From: Cunninghamella blakesleeana
Taxonomy: Eukaryota > Mucoromycota > Mucoromycetes > Mucorales > Cunninghamellaceae
DNA length: 64,000 nucleotides
NCBI GenBank assembly: GCA_017871115.1
Contig: JAFCIZ010000003.1
Location: 683,001 to 747,000 of the forward strand
Direction of reading: 5' to 3'
Shown here: piece by piece, positions 9,399 through 21,590 of the stretch
Layout: each line of letters begins with the position of its first letter
How positions within the stretch are numbered: the stretch's first letter is position 1
Made by a program: the position numbers and the translations under genes
The notes under the pieces: generated by a model
Seen by the model: only the letters and a program-made list of their open reading frames with translations
Databases searched by the model: none
Told to the model about the DNA's origin: nothing

Positions 9399-9890
9399 AA
9401 ATTAAAATAAATAAAAATAAAATATAGTAGTAAAAAGGAAAAAGAAAGAAAGAGAAAGAGAAAAATAAGAAATAAAACAAGCATAAATGACTTTTTTAAA
9501 AAAAAGCATTTATTACCCTGCTTACTCCCTTTCTTTATTCTTCTCCTCCTCCCTCCTTTTTTTTTTTACTTGTACCTTTTTGTCAATAAAATCCCCTTAT
9601 ATAAAACACCTTTTGCTCGCCACTACAGTTTTTCCCTCTAGGCTAAGTCGCTGTTTTAAACCCAATTCCACAACTTGAAGAATTTTTTTGTACTACTCTA
9701 CTTTTTTTAAAAATATGAAATTTTAAATAATCCCAATCTTTTTTTTTAATTTTTTCTTTTCCCTTTCCAATTTTTTTTATTTACTTGGCTAAATTATAAT
9801 ACTTGGCTAAATACATTTTTTTATTTAGTGTATTATATTAAAAAGTATATTCTTTCATATATAAATATCTATATCAAAAAAAAAAAAAAA
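9399..9890. promoter_or_regulatory. Divergent promoter region, ale1 / SCAMP
   Basis: Pyrimidine-rich toward SCAMP. A 13-bp direct repeat TACTTGGCTAAAT occurs at 9782-9794 and 9800-9812, 80-110 bp upstream of the SCAMP start codon; it could be a regulatory site. No ORF of note. Confidence 0.4.
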
Positions 9891-11293
9891 ATGGCTAGTC
9901 ATTCAAGTCCGTTTGATGATCCTAGTAATCCTTTTGAAGATCCATCCATTACCTCAGCCCTTAATTCACAACAGCATCATCCTAGCCAACATAGTTATGA
10001 ATTAGACCAAAAAACAGCTGTGGAAGATGATTTAATAACTGATACAAGTTTTCATCAAGTTAACGATACACACGATCCATACACTTCTACTTCTACAACT
10101 TCATCACCCTATCATAATAATAATAGCAATGATAATAATGATATAAAACAAAGAGAAGAACAATTAAAAAGAAAAGAACAAGAATTGGCTGACAGAGAAA
10201 GAGCTTTAGAAGAAAGACAACGGCGAAACGGTGCAGCAGGAGGACCAAATAATTTCCCGCCATGTTTCCCTATCATGTATTTAGATATAGGTGCTGAAAT
10301 CCCATCGGAACATCAATCAACCGTTTGGTGGATTTATCGTGAATGGTTATTATTTGAAATCACTTTGGTATTGAATTTTATTGCTTGTTTATGTGTTTTA
10401 TTTTCAAAACCTGAATCAGTGACTTATGCTCCTACAAATATGGGTGTGGCTTTAACAGAAATGTTTACCCATACCTTGGCTAGTTTCTTTTTATGGTATC
10501 GCCCAGTTTATAATGCTTACATGAAAGAAGTATCTTTATATTATTGTAAGTTGAAACACGTGTATATAGTTTATTGTTAAAAAAATATAAGGGAAAATTA
10601 AATAGAGAAAAAGAGAAAAAGAGAAAAAGAAAAAAAGATAATAATGATAGCGAATGGGTTATTTTTTTCTTTTTTTTTTTTTAAAAAAAAAAAGATAATG
10701 ATAACGAATATCTATTTATTTATTTATTTTAAAATAAAGAGGAGAGAAGGAAGAAAAGATAGTGGTGATCAAAATGTAAAAATATAACCATTTACTTATT
10801 TCCTTCTATTTTACTTTATTCTATTCTCAACAATTCGATTTAGTCTTCTTTTTAGTTTTCAATGGCTTCCATATTGCTTATACTTTTTATATGGCTGTTG
10901 GTATTCCAAACACGTAAGATTATATTGATACGTTTTATAGAAAAAAAAAATCGGGGATAGGGGGATAAATGATTCATTTTTGCATTTATTTTATTTATAT
11001 GTATATTTATTAATTTATTTTCTTTTTTTAGTGGTGGAGCAGGATTAATTCTTTTAGTATCACTATTCAGTGAAAAATATATTGTATCTGGAATTTTTAC
11101 ATTATTAGCAACTATTTGTTGGTTAACGATGGGTGTTCTTGCTGTTTATTTATATAAAAAGACGTACGATCATTATAAAGCCGCCGGGCATACCTTTAAT
11201 GAAGCAAAACAAGATGCTATGGTACAGTTAGGAAAATCTGATGTCGCTCGTGGAGCCGCCATTCATGCTGCAAAACAAAGTGTCCGTAGATAA
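9891..11293 (+). CDS. Secretory carrier-associated membrane protein (SCAMP)
   Basis: Exons 9891-10545, 10856-10913 and 11032-11293; 324 aa. Tetraspanning membrane protein of post-Golgi and recycling vesicles. The N-terminus has the NPF endocytic motif (13-15) with DDP repeats. Next come an Asn/Ser-rich linker, a coiled coil (REEQLKRKEQELADRERALEERQRR) and the SCAMP core starting NNFPPCFPIMYLDIGAEIP. Four hydrophobic segments follow, with the family block FFNGFHIAYTFYMAVGIPNTGGAG formed across two splice junctions. The C-terminus is a short cytosolic tail ending AAKQSVRR. The start at 9891 is preceded by an A-rich leader; the same frame is open upstream, but the earlier ATG encodes only low-complexity residues. 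Confidence 0.93.
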
Positions 11294-11777
11294 ATTTAAT
11301 TTAAATAACATTTTTTGATTTTATTTTTGTTTATTACTTTTATTATTATTATTATTACTCTATAAATATTTTAAATATAAATATATATATTATACATACA
11401 TATTAAAAAAATTAATGAAATAAGATATATATATATAATAAATTGTTTTGTATTTTAAGATAAATATATGTATATTAGCGATAGAACCAATATACATAAT
11501 AAATGTGATCAAAAAAAATTAGGAAACACATGCTTTATTGAACTCGATTAATAATGGTAAAAATTTGTATCTCAGCTGATAAAAAAATAAAAAATAAAAA
11601 AAAGATCAGATTTACCCCGCTTTTTTCATTTTTCATTTTTTCATTCCTCTTTTTCTTTTTCTTTTCTTTATATATATATATATTTATATATATTAATATA
11701 TTATACCTTTTATTTACTCTTTTTATTTTTTTTATTTAATATATACATATATATAAATATACAACTATATAAATACT
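11294..11777. other. Intergenic, SCAMP 3' end and ABCD promoter
   Basis: AT repeats and pyrimidine-rich tracts before the ABCD start. No gene seen. Confidence 0.5.
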
Positions 11778-14692
11778 ATGCCAACAACATATTCCAAGCC
11801 AATTGATTCTTGGTTAGGAAGTACCTTAAAACAAAAACAAGTCTATAGTACTCTTGCTGTAGCTATTGCCACAGTATCTGCATTTCTTTCATATCAAAGA
11901 AAACAACAACAAATAAAGAAAAACAATAACAATAGCAGTAAATCGCCTATACCTGAAAACGATGATAAAATATTTGATCAGCATAAACATTTATTCCCAG
12001 TAACAGAAGGGATTAATAAAGTTGGAGTAAATGATGAATTTAAACGTCAGTTGAAAGCCTTAGCAACCATTTTATTTCCTAGCTGGCATACTAAAGAAGC
12101 TGGTCTTTTAGTTTTACACTCTATCTTTTTAATCCTTCGTACTTATTTAAGTGTGGTAGTAGCTCGTTTAGATGGTCGTATTGTTAAAGATTTGGTAAGC
12201 CTTTTTTAAATATATATATATATATGAATAAAAAAAGGATATGGAATAAATAATAATAATGACGATGACGATGATTTTATGCATAAAAAGGAAGGGCAGA
12301 TATATAATTATTTATTTAAAAGTACAAGAACAAGGAAAGGAAAAGAATAAGAGTATATATATACATGATCATTCATTGTCTCATTTATTATAATGTTACG
12401 TTTATTAGGTTAATGGAAACGGAAAGAAATTTTTAATTGGACTTGGTTATTGGTTTGCAATTGCACTTCCAGCTACATATACAAACAGTATGGTAAATAA
12501 AAATAATAAAAAATTCTTTTTTTGTGTGTGATGTATATATGTTTATATATAAATTTGACATGTGAAAGTTCAAAATAATAAATTCTCTACCTTTTATTGG
12601 CTCTTTTATTTATTTTATTTTCTAGATCCGATACCTTCAATCCAAATTATCTATAGGCTTTAGAACAAGATTGACACGTTATGCACACGATCTTTACTTG
12701 GATAAAGAAAAAACATTTTATAAGGCTGTTAATTTAGATAATCGTATTCAAGGCACTGATCAGTAAGTTTTCTATTAAATGAAAATTATAATAAATGAAA
12801 AAAAAAGTAAATATTTATTTTTATTTATTTATATTTATACTTTTTATGATATCATTCTTGTCATAGGTTCATTACTACTGATATTGCTAAATTTTGTGAT
12901 ACTTTGTCGTCCTTGTATTCCAACTTGGCCAAACCTTTATTAGATACTATTATTTTCAATTATCAATTAACTAGATCTATTGGGTTATTAGGTACTTTTG
13001 GATTAGCTATTAATTATGTTGTAACTGCTAAATTGTTACGTGCTGTTACACCTTCCTTTGGTAAATTAGCTGCCATAGAAGCTAAATTAGAAGTAAGTTT
13101 AAAATAAAAAAGAGAAATATATATATAAAAGAAGAGGAGATGAACTAACTTTTTTTTTTAAAAAAAAAATTTGTTACTTTTGTCCTTTAGGGTGATTTCC
13201 GAAATGCTCATACTCGTTTAATTACCAATGCTGAAGAAATTGCTTTTTATAATGGAGCTGAATTAGAACATACGATATTAAATAAAGCCTATTTGAAATT
13301 AATCAAGCATATCAATCATATATATAAATTAAGAATCAGTTACAATATGTTTGAAGACTTTTTAATTAAGTATGCATGGGGTGCTTTTGGGTTAATTATG
13401 TGTGGTATTCCAGTTTTTGTCCCTGGTATTAGTGGATCTGGTCCTTCATCTTCCTCTGATAATACTTCATCATCATCTGTGATTGGATCAAGAACAAGAA
13501 GCTTTATTACAAATAAAAGATTAATGTTATCATTAGCCGATGCTGGTGGTCGTATGATGTATTCTTATAAAGAACTAGCTGAATTAGCCGGATATACATC
13601 AAGAGTATATAGTTTAATTTCTGTATTACATGCATTAAGAAAAAAGCAATATGATGGTCCCGAAGATAAACGAAAATATGCTTTAACTAATATTGAAGGT
13701 CAAATTCATACTACTGACGCTAAAAATGGTATTCTTTTTGATAAGGTACCCATTGTTGTTCCTACACCTGGTAAAAATATGGTAGGAGAAGTTTTAGTTA
13801 ATCCTCTTGAAATTCATGTGAAACCTGGTCAACATTTGATGATTACTGGTCCTAATGGTGTTGGGTACGTAAAAATAACGATAGAAAAAAGAGATCATAT
13901 ATATATATATATACTTTATAATAATTATTATCGTAATTTTTTTTTAAATGATAATAATAGAAAAACTGCCGTCGCTAGAGTGATTGCATCTTTATGGCCT
14001 ACATTTGGTAATTGAAAATAATAAAAAAAAAAGTTAAATGAATATAAAAGAGAATAATAAAAGTAATTATATTAATTTTATATATTATTAACAACATTTG
14101 TAGAGGGTGACCTTTCAAAACCTGAAGATAGAGATATATTTTATATTGCACAACGACCATATTTAAGTTTAGGAACTTTACGTGATCAGTAAGTTATAAA
14201 AATGTCATAATTAAAAAAAAAAAAAGATTATCACTATACATCTATATACTAACATGAAATAATAATATTTATTTTTATATTTTTTACCTTTTTGAATGGA
14301 TAGAATCATTTATCCTCATACTGCCGAACAAATGAAGAAGGCAGGTCGAACCGATGATGAATTAATGAAAATTCTCGAAGTTGTCCATTTAGCTTATATT
14401 CCAGGTAGAGAAGGTGGCTGGGAAACACAAAAAGAATGGAAAGATGTTTTCTCTGGTGGTGAAAAACAAAGAGTATGTATTAAAATAAAATGACCTAAAA
14501 TAAAATAAAATAAAATAGATTGATGTACTAAAGATGATAACCTTTTTATTATTATTTATGTATATATAGATTGGTATGGCTCGATTATTTTACCATCATC
14601 CTCAATATGCTGTATTAGATGAATGTACAAGTGCTGTATCTGTTGATGTTGAAGGATTAATGTATTCACATGCAAAAGATATGGGCATAAGT

Positions 14693-14746
<54 letters not shown>

Positions 14747-15041
14747 TTATTTAATTCATATATATAATAATAATTTTTAAATTAATTTTTTTTTCTTTTT
14801 TTTTTTTGTAAATTTGACAGCTTTAATTACCATCTCTCATCGACCCGCACTTTTCAAATATCATCAATTTTTATTACGTTTAACTGGTAATCATGGTCAA
14901 TGGGAATGGGAAACCATTGGTACAGCTCAACAACAACAATCAGTTACAAAAGAAATGCAATCCATAAAAGAACAAATCGCTCAAGTGGAGGCCATGAAAT
15001 CTCGTTTAACTGTTATTAACAAAGAATTATCTTTGGCTTAA
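11778..15041 (+). CDS. Peroxisomal ABC half-transporter, ABCD subfamily
   Basis: Ten exons: 11778-12194, 12409-12492, 12626-12762, 12867-13092, 13191-13864, 13961-14007, 14104-14188, 14304-14472, 14570-14690, 14821-15041; 726 aa, normal for a half-transporter. It would import acyl-CoAs into peroxisomes for beta-oxidation as a dimer (Pxa1/Pxa2-type). Motifs: EAA-like loop EEIAFYNG (303-310), Walker A GPNGVGKT (508-515, split by an intron after GVG), signature FSGGEKQR (606-613), Walker B YAVLDE (626-631), H-loop His660. One transmembrane domain precedes the single NBD, and the C-terminus is a short coiled coil. I cannot tell Pxa1 from Pxa2 orthology. Intron 9 begins with a 48-nt A tract. Confidence 0.94.
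14697..14744 (+). repeat. A48 homopolymer at the 5' end of ABCD intron 9
   Basis: Starts six bases after the GTAAGT donor. The longest mononucleotide tract in the window; likely length-polymorphic or prone to assembly error. Confidence 0.95.
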
Positions 15042-15613
15042 TTATTTTTTTAGAGCACCGTTATCCGTTTTTTTATATATATTATCCAATAATAAATTAG
15101 GATAAAAGCATTCTTATATATTAGTACACCTATACATTATTATTTTTAACCCTTTATTCTATATCCTATTTTTTATTTTTATTAGTTTACTATGAAAGCG
15201 TTTTTTTTTTCTTTTGTATGATTTTTTACAATTAATATATAATTATAATTTAAATAATAATAAAAAAATAAAGACTACTATATTCTTGAATTGATTGGTG
15301 GATTTCTTTTTTTTTGAAGACCGCTTTTTTTTAAAAAAAAAAAAAAAAGAAAAGAAAAATATTCTCAAAAACCCTTTATTTTTTTTCTTTCTTCCTCTTC
15401 TTTTTCTATATCATATTATTTTTAAATAAATAAACTAAATCATTAAATTATTTTATTATCCCAATATATATTTATACACACAATCATTTTTAAATCTATA
15501 AACCTATAAATATATACCCTCTCTCTCACTTTTTATTTATTTGCGTGTGTTTTTTTTGTTCTTTCTGTATATTTTGACATTATATATATATTCCCTCTTT
15601 ACAATAAATTAAT
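15042..15613. other. Intergenic, low complexity
   Basis: Contains a T8A16 motif (15325-15348) and pyrimidine-rich sequence toward the PHD gene. No gene seen. Confidence 0.5.
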
Positions 15614-17863
15614 ATGAGTAAGTTGATAATTGATTAGTATATAAACTAAAATAATAATGATAATAATAATATTAATAATAATATACTCACATATATATAT
15701 ATATACACTTATATATGTATATGCATATTATTTATCTATTTATTTATCAATATTTATAGAATCCTCTAGACGTGCTACTGCAAGACAACAACAACAAGAG
15801 ACACCATCTGAACCTGCTTCACCTAATCCTCCTTCAATAGATTCCGAGGATGAAATATCAGATGATAATGCCATTACGCGATGCCCATGTGGAAAAGAAA
15901 GTAAGTTTATAGTGAATATGTATATATATATATATATATATAAAGAAGAAGAAAAGGAAAATATCATATAGTTAATAATTGATATTTTTTTTTTTTTTAG
16001 AACTATCCTATTCTGATGATGAAAATGGTGATAATGATGAAGGATTAATGGTACAATGTGATCAATGTGAAGTATGGCAACATTGTAAATGTATAGGTTT
16101 AGAAGAGGAAAAGGATATACCGGATCAATATTACTGTGAATTATGTCGTCCTGAAAATCATAAAGTTGTTAAAATTAGCAATGGGAAAAGGTAAATAATG
16201 ATGACAATGTTAAAAAATAAACTTCATATGAATATAAAAGAAAAGATTTATATTAATATTACATAAATATAAATCTTTTTTGATTGATTAGAACAAGACG
16301 GTCTTATAATTCAAATGGATTTCCACAGGGTAAAAAATAGATATAAATAAGGGGTTATGTCGAAAAAAAAAAAAAAAAAAATCGAAATCAATTTCAAACT
16401 CAAATTCAATTTTTTTTTTATGTATTATAGATACAAACGAAGATCAACAAATAAATAATAAACCAAATAAAAGAAGAAAAAAGACAACAGCTGATTCTAC
16501 TACATCAAGAAAATCATCTAGAAATTCAAAAAATAAAGAGCATTCATCACCACAATTAACATCACCTTTACTTAACAATAATCATAATGATGCAACATTA
16601 TATTCATCATCACCTTCCATGACAACCATTACAACACCACTTTTAGAATCCATGGATATAGATGAACAATCAATGACAACAACTATGACAAGATCTAAAA
16701 GAAATAATGCAACATTTTCACCATTAATTGAATCCAATGATATACCCTCCTCACCTACACCATCCTCACCTTCTTCATCAAAAAGAAAAAAACCAAATTC
16801 CTCAACCTTCAATACAGAGAATAATCATAATCATAATACAACAACAACAGCAACAACAACAACAGCAGCAGCAGCAGCAGCAGCAATGGGTAGTCCAGGG
16901 AAAAAAGGACATTCTTCATCTTCTTCACCTTCAAGAAATGCACAAGGTAGATTTCATAAATCCAATTCAACTGATTCAAGATCATCCACTCCTCAGCAAC
17001 AAAATCATCATCATCAGCATTCATCATCATCCAGTTCAATAAATAGTAATAATCATAACAATCATAATGATAACGAACCACCTAGCTATTGGAATGAAAA
17101 TGGATTACCTTGTAGAGAAGATTCACCACCTGCTAGAGTTAAATATCCACATCCAAAAATGACAATGGCTGATATGAATAAAAGAGCCAAGCAAATCATG
17201 GATCACCTTTATAAATTAAAGTCCGCGATCCAACCACCAACGCCGATACCTTCAACCTCCAATCATATTCTTTCCGCTTCACCTTTAGCTTTTGAAATAA
17301 TTAATGATCCAACCACCAATACTACTACTACTAATAATAACAATAGTACTTCGGACCAAAGCGAATTACCACTTATACCACCAACTACTATCAATTCTTC
17401 TTTGTTACAATCATATGAGTCTTCTAATGATACTACTACTACTACTACTACTACTACTGATAGTAATAGTAGTACTGAATTAATACCTCCATCATCAAGT
17501 TCTACGTCATCTTCTTTATCAGATATTATCACTACTACTACTACTACACCAATCTTCAATCATGATAATAAACAAAGACCTAGATCTTTTTCTACTTCAT
17601 CAGCTTCTTCCTCTTTAAGTTCAGCATCAACATTACCGTTATTCCGTGATGATGATGATGATAACAATAATCAAGATCATATATTATTTGATTCGGCCAC
17701 TAGTTTGTTATCCAACTCGTCACCTTCTATGGATAAATTATTTATGGATAAGCACCATGAATCTTCAATCGAAATGATGGATCGTGTTTATCGGGATTTA
17801 TTAAAATTCCAAAGAAAGTTTGGAATATATCAAGTTCAACAACCTACTTCCTCTGTTCGATGA
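15614..17863 (+). CDS. PHD-finger protein, Cti6-like (candidate Rpd3L histone-deacetylase subunit)
   Basis: Exons 15614-15617, 15760-15900, 16001-16190, 16292-16329 and 16431-17863; 601 aa. The first coding exon is 4 nt (ATG A, then GTAAGT). A C4HC3 PHD finger spans about residues 43-105: RCPCGKE, VQCDQCEVWQHCKCIG and YYCELC, encoded across exons 2-3. PHD fingers bind methylated histone tails; the sequence order resembles fungal Cti6. The rest is Ser/Thr/Asn-rich and disordered, with one conserved-looking block late in the protein (ARVKYPHPKMTMADMNKR and following), which may be the complex-binding element. Ala and Thr homopolymers lie near 16840-16890. The PHD fold is certain; the Cti6 identity is moderate. 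Confidence 0.85.
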
Positions 17864-19256
17864 AAAAAAAAGTCTTTTTTTTATTTTTGTAAATTATTTA
17901 TATATATCAAGAATTTTTGATATTTTTTGTGCATTTTCTATATTTTTCTTTATTTTTCTATTTTTTTTTTTTTTTAAACTTTACTTTATATATACATTCC
18001 ATTATTTATTTATAAATATATAAATTATAGGTTGTTTTTATTTTTAAGCCAAACAACATCAAGTGAACAAAAATCAAAACATCAATCAATAATTATAAAA
18101 ATAAATGTATATATCAGTTGGTAGGTAGTACAACATATAATTATATGAAAAGAATGCTTTACATGATTTAAGATTATTATAAATATATTAATAAAAAGAT
18201 TTAAACTTAATTCTTTTTTTTTTTTTCTATTTTTTATATAAAGAAACTGGATAATAATATGGTTAATTAAACTATAATTGATTCATTCTTACATATAAAA
18301 CATAATAATGTACAAGTGTATTATTGATTGATTTTTACTCTTTTTAGTTGTTTTATTTTGATTGATCTTTTTTTTTTTTTTTTTGCTAAATATTTATAAA
18401 TTATTATTATTATTTTAGTTTTGTCATACACTGATTGAAAATCACAACACCTCATGTATAGTGGATCGACCTTTTTTTTTAACACAGGTTTTTTTTTATT
18501 TTTTATTTTTACTGCTATTTTTGGAGAATAAACATAATATAAGAAGCCCCGAAAAAATACTTACTAAATATTGATAATTATTGGTTTATTATTAGTAGTC
18601 CCGCTTAAATAATGATGGTAATAACGGGTAAAAAAAATTATATATATATAATTCAATCTCCTTTCACTCTCCTAATTATTTTTAGAAATAATAAAAAACT
18701 ATTATTATATATAAAACTTTTATCCCTTATTCAATTTCATATAAAACAATAATGACGATGATGAAATAATACTATTGTATTTTTTTTAAGGTTAGTTTTT
18801 TTTTTTTGATTTTAATAGTTTGATAATCAATATAATAGTAAGATTAATGTCAATAAAAAAAAAAAAAGATAGTCTTATTATGTATAATTTTTTAAAGTTA
18901 TATTACCTTTTAGTGTGAAATATATACATATTGGTATCTTTTTTTTTTTATTATCTATTTTTGAACAGGATCATTTTTTCTCCTTTTGGCCTAATTTAGA
19001 TTTTTTAAGACTCAGATATTATTTTTATATGAGACACACCAATAAATTATAAAAGGGGAAAGTGAAAATAAAAAAAATTATAAAGTGTTTTTTTTTTTTT
19101 CTTTCTTTCTTTCTTTCTTTTTTCTATCTCTTTCTTTTCTTTCTCTTTCCCTCTTCATTTTTTTTTTTTTTTTTTTTTAAATTCATTCTTTCTTTTATTC
19201 ATTCACATCATTAAAACATTCCTTAATTCGCAACCAACTCAATAAATATATTTATA
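17864..19256. other. Gene-free 1.4-kb intergenic stretch
   Basis: Both strands were scanned for short spliced genes and none was found. It contains many T tracts, and pyrimidine blocks (CTTT repeats, 19101-19150) directly upstream of the chitin deacetylase. Confidence 0.5.
19048..19054 (+). promoter_or_regulatory. TATA box candidate for chitin deacetylase
   Basis: TATAAAAGGGG about 205 bp before the start codon, followed by a long pyrimidine-rich leader (19080-19180), a common layout for strongly expressed fungal genes. Inference. Confidence 0.35.
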
Positions 19257-21062
19257 ATGTGGAAAATAGCAACTGTTTTGACATTATTAACCACCAGTTC
19301 TTTAGCAGCTGTTCAGACTAATTATACAAGTACTGTAGATCCTACCAAAATATCACTTCCTTCCAATCCTCAAACCACTTCTCATGATGCTGCCACAGAA
19401 TGTACTTATTATGATCCTCCTGTTCCATACAATAAAGCTGAATGGCCTACTATTTGGGATATTGCTACCTCCAACGGTATGAATACTTCTGCCGAATTCA
19501 CTGCTTTATATAACTCCATTGATTGGACTAAAGCACCTAAAATTAATCCTAGAAAAATGAGCGCTACCACTGGTGGTCTTGATTTTACTGGTTATACTCC
19601 TCAAGAAGATCCTGATTGTTGGTGGTCAGCTTCTCAATGTACTACACCTAAACATGAAGGTATTAACGCTGATATTGTTAAATGTGCTGAACCTGAAACT
19701 TGGGGTCTTGTAAGTTTTTGCCTTTTTATTTTTTATAATATTGATTATTTTTTTTCTTATATAGCTATATTTGACATGAAAGCAAAAAAAAAAAAAAAAA
19801 TAGGGGTCTTTCTTTTTTTTTTAAAAAAAAAAAAATTATATTATATGAAAAGGGGAATGCTTAAAAATATATATTTATATATCTGTTCCATACATATATA
19901 CATATATTTAAAAAAAAAAAAAAAAAAAGGTTTAGAGTGGAATTATTTTAGCATGAAGGAGATATTCATTCCTTTTTATATTTATTTTTATTATTTACTA
20001 GACTTACGATGATGGACCCAATTGTTCTCACAATGCTTTCTATGATTTCTTACAACAAAATAACCAAAAGGCTTCCATGTTCTATATTGGTTCTAATGTT
20101 ATGAACTGGCAATATGGTGCTATTCGTGGTTTGAAAGATGGTCATCATCTTGCTGGTCATACTTGGTCTCACAAATGTAAACTTAAATATATATATATAT
20201 AATATTTCAATTAAATCATTTATTTTTTATTGACTAATATTATTCATTCAATGATTTTTTTTTATTTTTAATCTATAGTAATGACAACTTTAACAAATCA
20301 AGAAGTATTAGCTGAACTTTACTATACCTCTAAAGCTATTAAATTTGTTACTGGTGTTACTCCTATTCACTGGCGTCCTGTAAGTAATTTTAATTCTCGA
20401 GATAGAATTCTTTATTTGGCTATTTTTTTTTATTTTAATACTAAATAATATATATTTTTTTTTTTTTTTTTTTTTTTTTTGATTCTAGGCCCAAGGTGAT
20501 TTGGATGATCGTGTTCGTTGGATTGCTACTCAATTAGGTTTAACTGCTGTTTTATGGAACTTGGATACGTAAGTTATTAATTTAAAAAAAAAAATTTAAA
20601 CAACATATAATATATATACAATGATATTAAAAACTTATTATTACTTTAAATAGTAACGATTGGGCTGCCAACGTTGTTCCTGGTGTCACTCCTCAAACTG
20701 TTGAACAAAATTATGAAAACTTTATTACTATGGGTAAAAATGGTTCTTTCAGTGCTGTTGGAAACATTGTATTGTCTCATGAAATCAATAACATGACCAT
20801 GAATTATGCTACCACTTATTATCCTCGTATCAAACAAGCTTACAAGCACGTTGTTGACGTCGCTACCTGTATGAACATTTCTCACCCTTATGTTGAACAA
20901 TCCATTACCTATCCTTCCTTTGACCAATTCTTAAACAATGCTTCTACAGCTACTGGCTCCGGTGTTTCCCCCGCTGCTTCTGGTAAATCTGCTGCTACTC
21001 AAATTTCTGTTAACTTTGCTCTTTTCATTGCTGCTTTATTTGGTTTAGTAGCTACTTTTTAA
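19257..21062 (+). CDS. Chitin deacetylase, GPI-anchored (carbohydrate esterase family 4)
   Basis: Exons 19257-19709, 20002-20176, 20279-20379, 20489-20568 and 20654-21062; 405 aa. It removes acetyl groups from chitin to give chitosan at the cell surface. Signal peptide MWKIATVLTLLTTSSLAA. CE4 motifs in order: TYDDGP (152-157, metal and base Asp), HTWSH (metal His204 and His208), RPAQGDLDDR, DTNDW, and VLSHE. Several N-glycosylation sites (for example NYT, NMT, NIS). The C-terminal hydrophobic run after ASGKSAATQ indicates GPI anchoring. It reads like Mucor/Rhizopus chitin deacetylases. Chitosan-rich walls are typical of Mucoromycota, so this gene supports the taxonomic guess. Confidence 0.95.
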
Positions 21063-21356
21063 AATAATATAATTTATTTTTCTCTTTTTATTATATACTA
21101 TAATTGTATTCAATTAGATTTTCTTTTTACTTTATTTCTATTCATCTTTTATATCATTTAGTTTCTTTTCTCCTTATTTTCTCTCCCCTTATTTTTTTTT
21201 TCTCTTCATATTTTCTATGTTTCTAATATCATCATATACATTTTTTTTTAATTAAAAAAAAAAAGAGTACGTATTTAAAATTAAAATATTATTTTATTTT
21301 TTTAAAAAAAAGAAAATGTTTACTAAATGCTATTAATAATCATTATATTCTTCGAT
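21063..21356. other. Chitin deacetylase 3' flank
   Basis: Pyrimidine-rich downstream sequence. No gene seen. Confidence 0.4.
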
Positions 21357-21590
21357 TTAATCTATAAACACTTCTGCAATAGCATTTTCAATGCAATGTT
21401 CACATAGACTTTTATCAAAACATTTAATTTTATCCACTTAACAATCTGCTAATATAAATATAAAGAATGAATAGCAATAATAATAAATAATATGTTCTAT
21501 ATTTATAAATAAATAAATAAATAAATAAATAATATTAAAATTGATTCAACTTGTCGCATGCAGTTTTCACACGTTTATATTTAATTTCTT
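21357..21590 (-). pseudogene. Decayed Zn(II)2Cys6 binuclear-cluster fragment
   Basis: On the minus strand, YKRVKTACDK (about 21585-21551) and KIKCFDKSLCEHC (from about 21433 downward) match the two halves of a fungal C6 zinc cluster (ACDxC...KxKC...CxxC). The codon after the second Cys (21441-21443) is TAA, the last cluster Cys is replaced by Glu, and the frame stops at 21357-21359. The gap between the halves could be an old intron, but the donor there is poor. Only the DNA-binding region remains; nothing of the regulatory domain is seen toward the chitin deacetylase gene. Confidence 0.4.

Noticed and set aside
16728..17042. Gln-rich ORF and other antisense or overlapping ORFs within the PHD gene
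   Set aside because: Frame shadows of the CAA/CAT/AAT repeats in the Ser/Asn-rich PHD-gene exon.
17864..19256. A hidden spliced gene in the 1.4-kb gap
   Set aside because: Donor-like GTAAG and AG sites occur, but no joined frame gave a recognisable or protein-like product.
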